From CAYYMD01 sp964480425 (GTDB lineage: Bacteria > Planctomycetota > Phycisphaerae > SM23-33), in NCBI GenBank assembly GCA_964480425.1, contig CAYZPY010000097.1, positions 1 through 9,656 on the forward strand: 9,656 bases of DNA, in the 5' to 3' direction. Both the position numbers and the translations under genes were made by a program. The notes under the pieces were generated by a model that saw only the letters and a list, made by a program, of their open reading frames with translations, made no database searches and was not told the DNA's origin. Numbering within the stretch: position 1 is the first letter of the stretch; each line of letters starts with the position of its first letter. This document shows, piece by piece, positions 6,385 to 9,656 of this stretch.

Positions 6385-6397
6385 AACTACGGGTCGG

Positions 6398-6943
6398 TCA
6401 ATGCGGTCCGAAGCGCTGGAGGTCTTCGGCGGCCTGGAGAAGGCGGGGATTCTCCACGAACAGGCGCATCTGCATCAGGCGAAGAACACGCACGAAATCC
6501 TTCCATTCGGAGATGAACGATTCGTGCCCGGTGAATATCTCACCCGCCTCGCGGACGCTTTCCTTGACGTAGTCGGCGAAAGACTTTTCGGCCAGTTCGT
6601 CCTCAAGGGCGTTGACGATCTTTTTGAACTCGCCTTTTTCCAGCCAGGTGCCTCGGCACGAGGGGCAATAATCAACGTTCACTTTCGTGTGGCCGTATTG
6701 CAGCGTCACCATGGTCTTGTCGCACACCGGGCACGACAGGTCGGAGGTCGAATGCTCGTACTGGTCCTCGTGCTTCCATATTTCGAACTCCATCCAGTGC
6801 AGGTCGGCGTCAGTGGCGTCCTTTGCCCGGCGAAGTTCGTCCTTGTCGAACCACACGCCCTTGCACTCGGGGCACTGGTCGACCTCGACCGGCCCGATGT
6901 CTGCGGGCGAAAGTTCCTCTTTGCACCTGGGGCATTTTTTCAT
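6398..6943 (-). CDS. Protein with two TFIIB-type zinc ribbons
   Basis: 181 residues. Two zf-TFIIB-like modules are visible: CPRC (Cys4, Cys7) with CPECKGVWFDKDEL (Cys24, Cys27), and CPVC (Cys71, Cys74) with CPSCRGTWLEKGEF (Cys93, Cys96). Each has the C-P-x-C...C-P-x-C-x-G-x-W pattern, and all eight Cys are present. Between them lies an acidic/aromatic linker (about 41-69); after the second is a charged helical region (about 100-181) without transmembrane segments. Proteins of this kind are common in bacteria and their function is largely unknown; nucleic-acid or protein binding is assumed from the ribbon. The ATG at 6943 has GGAG 7 bases upstream (6954-6951); an open extension to 7027 lacks support. 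It converges with polX and diverges from the dehydratase gene. Confidence 0.88.
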   Translation of the reverse strand: MKKCPRCKEELSPADIGPVEVDQCPECKGVWFDKDELRRAKDATDADLHWMEFEIWKHEDQYEHSTSDLSCPVCDKTMVTLQYGHTKVNVDYCPSCRGTWLEKGEFKKIVNALEDELAEKSFADYVKESVREAGEIFTGHESFISEWKDFVRVLRLMQMRLFVENPRLLQAAEDLQRFGPH

Positions 6944-6983
6944 GTGTTCTCTCCCTGTCCGGTACGGCCGCGACACACCCGAC

Positions 6984-7011
6984 ATTATCAGCAAAATAGA
7001 AGTGCGTGCAA
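6984..7011 (-). promoter_or_regulatory. Candidate promoter for the zinc-ribbon gene
   Basis: On the minus strand TTGCAC (7011-7006), a 16-base spacer, then GATAAT (6989-6984, five of six). The -35 box matches only three of six, and it lies inside the 13-base inverted repeat shared with 6123-6135. It would give a leader of about 35 bases. Confidence 0.4.
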
Positions 7012-7098
7012 GCAAGTTACCTCCCACGCGGCGAAAAACACTTGCATAGCGCCGAGGAACTTACTAAAAGTCGCCAGTCGCCCGCGCGGGAGAAAAAA

Positions 7099-7599
7099 AT
7101 GAAATTCCACCTTGTAGACAGAATAGAGTCCATCCGCCCCGGGGCGAGCATCGAGACGGTCAAGGCGCTGTCGCTGGCGGAAGAATATCTCGGCGACCAC
7201 TTTCCGGCGTTTCCGGTGCTTCCCGGGGTGTTGATGCTCGAGGCGCTGGCGCAGTCGGCGGCGTGGCTGGTGCGCCTGGGGCAGAACTGGTCGCGCAGCA
7301 TCGTGGTCCTGAAGACCGCGCGCAACGTCCGCTATTCGAGTTTCGTTCGCCCGGGCAAGATACTCCGCTGCCGCGTGGAGGCAAGGGAAATCGGCGAGGA
7401 GATATCGAAGTTCAAGGGCGAGGGCTTCGTGGGCGAGACACACGCCGTGGGAGCAAGGATCGAGATGTGGAGTTTCAACCTGGCCGACAGGTCCGCCGCG
7501 CCGTCCTCGGCGGACGCGGAGATAATCCGCCGGCTGAAGCAAAGGTTCGAACTTATCGGCGGACCGGCGGCGCTGCGGGACGCGGGGGCGACGACTTGA
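7099..7599 (+). CDS. FabZ-type 3-hydroxyacyl-ACP dehydratase (first of two)
   Basis: 166 residues, somewhat longer than typical FabZ (about 140-150) because of a C-terminal extension (about 131-166). It has the single hot-dog fold signature DHFPAFPVLPGVLMLEALAQ: His34 and Glu48 correspond to the catalytic His/Glu pair of FabZ, and PVLPG is intact. The later KTARNVRYSSFVRPG block (72-86) matches the 'F..P..PGD' region that follows in the family. The expected reaction is dehydration of 3-hydroxyacyl-ACP to trans-2-enoyl-ACP in the cytoplasm. The ATG at 7099 follows GGGAG by 6 bases; the frame is open further upstream, but that part is poorly supported. It precedes the ACP gene by 182 bases, which include a separate promoter, so cotranscription is likely only in part. 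Whether it serves bulk fatty-acid synthesis or a dedicated pathway cannot be told. Confidence 0.88.
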   Translation: MKFHLVDRIESIRPGASIETVKALSLAEEYLGDHFPAFPVLPGVLMLEALAQSAAWLVRLGQNWSRSIVVLKTARNVRYSSFVRPGKILRCRVEAREIGEEISKFKGEGFVGETHAVGARIEMWSFNLADRSAAPSSADAEIIRRLKQRFELIGGPAALRDAGATT

Positions 7600-7644
7600 C
7601 GGCGCCGGCGGGGCGCAAGGCGGACCGCCCGGCGGCAACGGCGC

Positions 7645-7673
7645 TTGACTTATTGAAATTTTATTCCTATAGA
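7645..7673 (+). promoter_or_regulatory. Promoter for the ACP-dehydratase-ketosynthase operon
   Basis: TTGACT (7645-7650, five of six consensus bases), a 17-base AT-rich spacer and TATAGA (7668-7673, four of six). It is an isolated AT-rich patch in GC-rich DNA. Transcription would start near 7680, leaving a leader of about 100 bases before the ACP ATG. Confidence 0.55.
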
Positions 7674-7781
7674 TGTGTCGGACGCCTGATAGTTTGCACA
7701 GGAGCATAATTATTCCGCGCTTCGCCGGTTTCCCGCGCGCGGCATACGGCGGAGCAGCACGGCGACAGGAGAAACGAAACA

Positions 7782-8168
7782 ATGGCAATGAGCAAAGAAC
7801 AGGTCTTCCAGAAGGTGCAGGAGACGTTGGTGGACGCCCTGGGCGTTGACGAAGATGAGGTGACCCCCCAGGCGACACTCACGGGGGACCTCGGCGCCGA
7901 GAGCATCGATTTCCTCGACATAGTCTTCCGCCTGGAAAAAGCGTTCGGGATCAAGATCCCCCGAGGAGAACTTTTCCCCGACAACATCCTGAACAATCCG
8001 GAATTCGTCCGGGACGGCAAGTTGACCCCCTCCGGGCTGGAGCAACTCAAGCAGCGCATGCCGCACGCGGACCTCAGTGAATTCGAGAAAGACCCGGACG
8101 TCAACAAGTTGGCGGAGCTGTTCAAGGTTCAGACCATTGTCAACTACGTAATGGGCAAGGTCAACTGA
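7782..8168 (+). CDS. Acyl carrier protein with central insertion
   Basis: 128 residues against about 78 for standard AcpP. The first 60 are classic: helix I, then DLGAESIDFLDIVFRLEKAF with Ser41 in the phosphopantetheine site (ESID in place of the usual DSLD), then GIKIP. Helix IV is recognisable at the end (LAELFKVQTIVNYVMGKVN aligns with the AEKITTVQAAIDYINGHQA of E. coli AcpP). Between them, roughly residues 61-107, is an insertion of about 46 residues that contains FPDNILNNPEFVRDGKLT and ends with EFEKDPDVNK. From memory, similar long carriers occur in planctomycete genomes beside dehydratases and ketosynthases. The ATG at 7782 has AGGAG 10 bases upstream; the ATG at 7788 would be 16 bases away. 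Followed by the second dehydratase after 58 bases. Confidence 0.92.
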   Translation: MAMSKEQVFQKVQETLVDALGVDEDEVTPQATLTGDLGAESIDFLDIVFRLEKAFGIKIPRGELFPDNILNNPEFVRDGKLTPSGLEQLKQRMPHADLSEFEKDPDVNKLAELFKVQTIVNYVMGKVN

Positions 8169-8226
8169 GATCGGCACGATCGGCCCGTGACACCGGAACG
8201 CACTGCGATTTGCTGGTGAAGATTTT

Positions 8227-8703
8227 ATGCGTTGGATATGGATTGACCGGTTCGTGGAGTTCGAACCGCGCAAGCGCGCCGCGGCGGTGAAGAACGTATC
8301 TCTGGCCGAGGAGCACCTCCACGACCACTGGGAGGCGTATCCCGTGATGCCGGCGACGCTCATGATAGAAGGCATGGCCCAAACGGCGGGAATTCTGGTG
8401 GGGCACGCAAAGAACTTCGAAGAGAAGGTGATACTGGCCAAGATAACAAAGGCGCAGTTCGACGACATTGTCACCCCCGGCGACACGCTTACCTACCGCG
8501 CGGAAATTCTAACCCTTGCCGACGAAGCCGCCGCCACCAGCGGCGTGGTCTTGAAAAACGGCGAGGAAATCGGACAGATAGACCTCATGTTCTCCCACCT
8601 GGACCGCAACATCGCAGGGGTCAAATTCCCCAAAGAAAACTTCGTATTCACAGGTCAGTTTATGCGCCTGATCGCACCGTTCATGGAGGGCGCCGATGAA
8701 TGA
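8227..8703 (+). CDS. FabZ-like dehydratase (second copy, altered active-site loop)
   Basis: 158 residues with a hot-dog fold signature HDHWEAYPVMPATLMIEGMAQ: His34 and Glu48 occupy the same positions as in the first dehydratase, so the catalytic pair is kept. The usual HFPxxPVxPG is changed to HWEAYPVMPA, so Phe is Trp, Pro36 is Glu, and the Gly that begins the central helix is Ala. A 'DDIVTPGDTL' block (79-88) matches the family. It probably dehydrates an acyl-ACP intermediate, but altered substrate choice, or a thioester-binding role without dehydration, is possible. The ATG at 8227 has a modest GGTGAAG just upstream. It overlaps the ketosynthase-like gene by 8 bases (ATGAATGA), which points to translational coupling. 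Low similarity to the first copy outside the motif argues against a recent duplication. Confidence 0.85.
   Translation: MRWIWIDRFVEFEPRKRAAAVKNVSLAEEHLHDHWEAYPVMPATLMIEGMAQTAGILVGHAKNFEEKVILAKITKAQFDDIVTPGDTLTYRAEILTLADEAAATSGVVLKNGEEIGQIDLMFSHLDRNIAGVKFPKENFVFTGQFMRLIAPFMEGADE
8685..8689 (+). promoter_or_regulatory. RBS of the ketosynthase-like gene inside the dehydratase gene
   Basis: GGAGG, 6 bases before the ATG at 8696, inside the end of the upstream coding region. It supports the overlapping start. Confidence 0.6.
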
Positions 8704-9656
8704 ACGGCGCGTGGCTATAACCGGACTGGGGGTGGTCTCGGCGGCGGGGACGGGCGCCGCGGCGCTGTGGGACGCCATGATGGAGGGCAAAAAATTCATC
8801 CGACCCATTACGCTGTTCGACGCCGGGGAGTTCCCATGCAGCATCGGCGGGCAGATGGAGGATTTTTCCGCACGCAAATTCGTTCCCAAAAACTACCGCA
8901 AGTCGGTAAAGGTAATGGCCCGGGACATCGAACTGGCGGTGGCGGCGTCGGACCTGGCCGTACGCGACGCGCAGATAACCTCCTGCGCGGTCGATCCGGA
9001 AAACGTCGACATAGACCCCTGGCGCCTGGGATGCAACATTGGGGCGGGCCTGATATGCACGGACCTCGACGAACTCGGCGCCGCGATCAATACGGCGGTG
9101 GTTGACGGAAAGTTCGACATGAAAACGTGGGGCGCACAGGGAATAAACAACCTCACGCCGCTGTGGTTGCTGAAATATCTGCCGAACATGCTTGCCTGCC
9201 ACGTTACGATAATCCACTGCGCCAAGGGCCCGTCCAACACGATAACGTGCGGGGACGCCTCCGGGCACCTTGCGGTGGGCGAGGCGTCGCGGGTACTGTC
9301 GGCCGGAAGGGCCGAGTCGGTCATCTGCGGGGGCGCCGAAAGCAAGTTGAACCCCATGGGTCTGATGCGCCAGATTCTGCTGGGGCGATTGTGCACCTCG
9401 TCAAACGAAGACCCGTCCCGCTCGCCGCGCCCCTTCGACGCCGAACACGACGGCACGATCATCGGCGAGGGCGGGGGGCTGCTGATACTGGAAGACATGC
9501 AGCGCGCCCAAAAGCGCGGCGCGAAGATATACGCCGAGGTGGCGGGCTTCGGGGCCGCCTGCGACCCCAACGGAATCGACATCACCCGCCCCACCGTCGG
9601 CTCGCTTGACCTGGCGGTCGAAAGGGCCCTTGCCGACGCCGAAATCGCCCCCGACG
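8696..9656 (+). CDS. Ketosynthase-like protein lacking the catalytic Cys, partial (cut by right edge)
   Basis: 320 codons run to the edge without a stop, against about 410 for a full FabF-type protein. The fold is clear: MNERRVAITGLGVVSAAGTG at the start, GGAESKLNPMGL (212-223), SPRPFDAEHDGTIIGEGGG (243-261) and RGAKIYAEVAGFG (274-286), close to E. coli FabF. At the active site, GPSNTITCGDASG (178-190) aligns without gaps to the FabF segment GPSISIATACTSG and puts Asp187 in place of the nucleophilic Cys; Cys185 is two residues before it. The first catalytic His (FabF AYHMTSP) appears as Asp295 (GIDITRP), allowing a 2-residue gap. The second His lies beyond the window. The protein is therefore probably not a decarboxylative condensing enzyme and may be a chain-length-factor-like partner. 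Overlaps the upstream gene; an active ketosynthase may follow. Confidence 0.9.
   Translation, partial: MNERRVAITGLGVVSAAGTGAAALWDAMMEGKKFIRPITLFDAGEFPCSIGGQMEDFSARKFVPKNYRKSVKVMARDIELAVAASDLAVRDAQITSCAVDPENVDIDPWRLGCNIGAGLICTDLDELGAAINTAVVDGKFDMKTWGAQGINNLTPLWLLKYLPNMLACHVTIIHCAKGPSNTITCGDASGHLAVGEASRVLSAGRAESVICGGAESKLNPMGLMRQILLGRLCTSSNEDPSRSPRPFDAEHDGTIIGEGGGLLILEDMQRAQKRGAKIYAEVAGFGAACDPNGIDITRPTVGSLDLAVERALADAEIAPD

Larger units (their letters stand above)
6100..6397. other. Gene-poor spacer with palindromes and low-complexity repeats
   Basis: About 300 bases between convergent polX and the zinc-ribbon gene. The left half is GC-rich and holds small palindromes (6119-6135, 6241-6255, 6260-6269). 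The right half is AT-rich and repetitive. No tRNA-like fold, no convincing gene and no canonical terminator for either convergent gene was found. A frame open from 6130 to 6348 is coding-like in codon third positions only up to about 6290. Confidence 0.6.

Noticed and set aside
6100..6400. tRNA or other structured RNA in the spacer
   Set aside because: No acceptor/T-arm pattern or long conserved stem was found; only short palindromes and simple repeats are present.
6401..7102. Plus-strand open frame opposite the zinc-ribbon gene
   Set aside because: The minus strand encodes two intact zinc ribbons with a good RBS; the opposite frame shows no motif.
8893..9594. Antisense open frame within the ketosynthase-like gene
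   Set aside because: The plus strand carries a clear KS fold in frame; the antisense product is low-complexity Ser/Pro/Arg-rich.
8696..9656. Calling the last gene a functional FabF
   Set aside because: The nucleophilic Cys and the first His are not at the aligned positions, so only 'ketosynthase-like' is justified.
1..9656. CRISPR array or insertion sequence
   Set aside because: No regularly spaced direct repeats and no transposase or terminal repeats with target duplications were seen.

Overview
The window is GC-rich bacterial DNA with tightly packed genes. The best taxonomic clue is a short gene at 679-960 (minus) whose N-terminal half matches, from memory, the 'small basic protein' family of the Planctomycetes-Verrucomicrobia-Chlamydiae group. 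The style of the acyl-chain gene block at the right end also suggests Planctomycetota, perhaps a Phycisphaerae-like lineage. This assignment is an inference and no marker gene in the window fixes it.

Left part (1-1755, all minus strand): the N-terminal half of a class I/II PLP-dependent aminotransferase runs off the left edge. Before it comes a probable two-gene operon: a single-pass membrane protein with a SPOR-like C-terminal domain, then the small basic-type protein. A near-consensus sigma-70 type promoter (TTGACA-N17-TATTAT) lies upstream of this operon, in the divergent spacer shared with xylA.

Middle (1993-6099, plus strand): a complete xylose isomerase with every metal and catalytic residue present; a four-helix membrane protein of unknown function with a proline-rich tail; and a complete bacterial PolX (polymerase beta-like core plus PHP domain). 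Hairpin pairs separate these three genes. The pair after the membrane protein is notable because the second hairpin is almost the exact reverse complement of the first.

6100-6942: a non-coding stretch of about 300 bases holding AT-rich, low-complexity 'attcg' and 'tttgggga' repeats and small palindromes, then a minus-strand gene for a protein with two TFIIB-type zinc ribbons.

Right part (7099-9656, plus strand): a type II fatty-acid/polyketide-like block. It holds a FabZ-type dehydratase, an acyl carrier protein with an insertion of about 46 residues, a second FabZ-type dehydratase with an altered active-site loop, and a ketosynthase-like protein cut by the window edge. The ACP, second dehydratase and ketosynthase-like genes are close or overlapping and probably share a promoter at 7645-7673. 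In the ketosynthase-like protein an ungapped alignment to FabF puts Asp187 where the nucleophilic Cys should be, and the first catalytic His also appears replaced by Asp. I therefore read it as a chain-length-factor-like partner rather than a condensing enzyme. A second, active ketosynthase just beyond the right edge is the main prediction.
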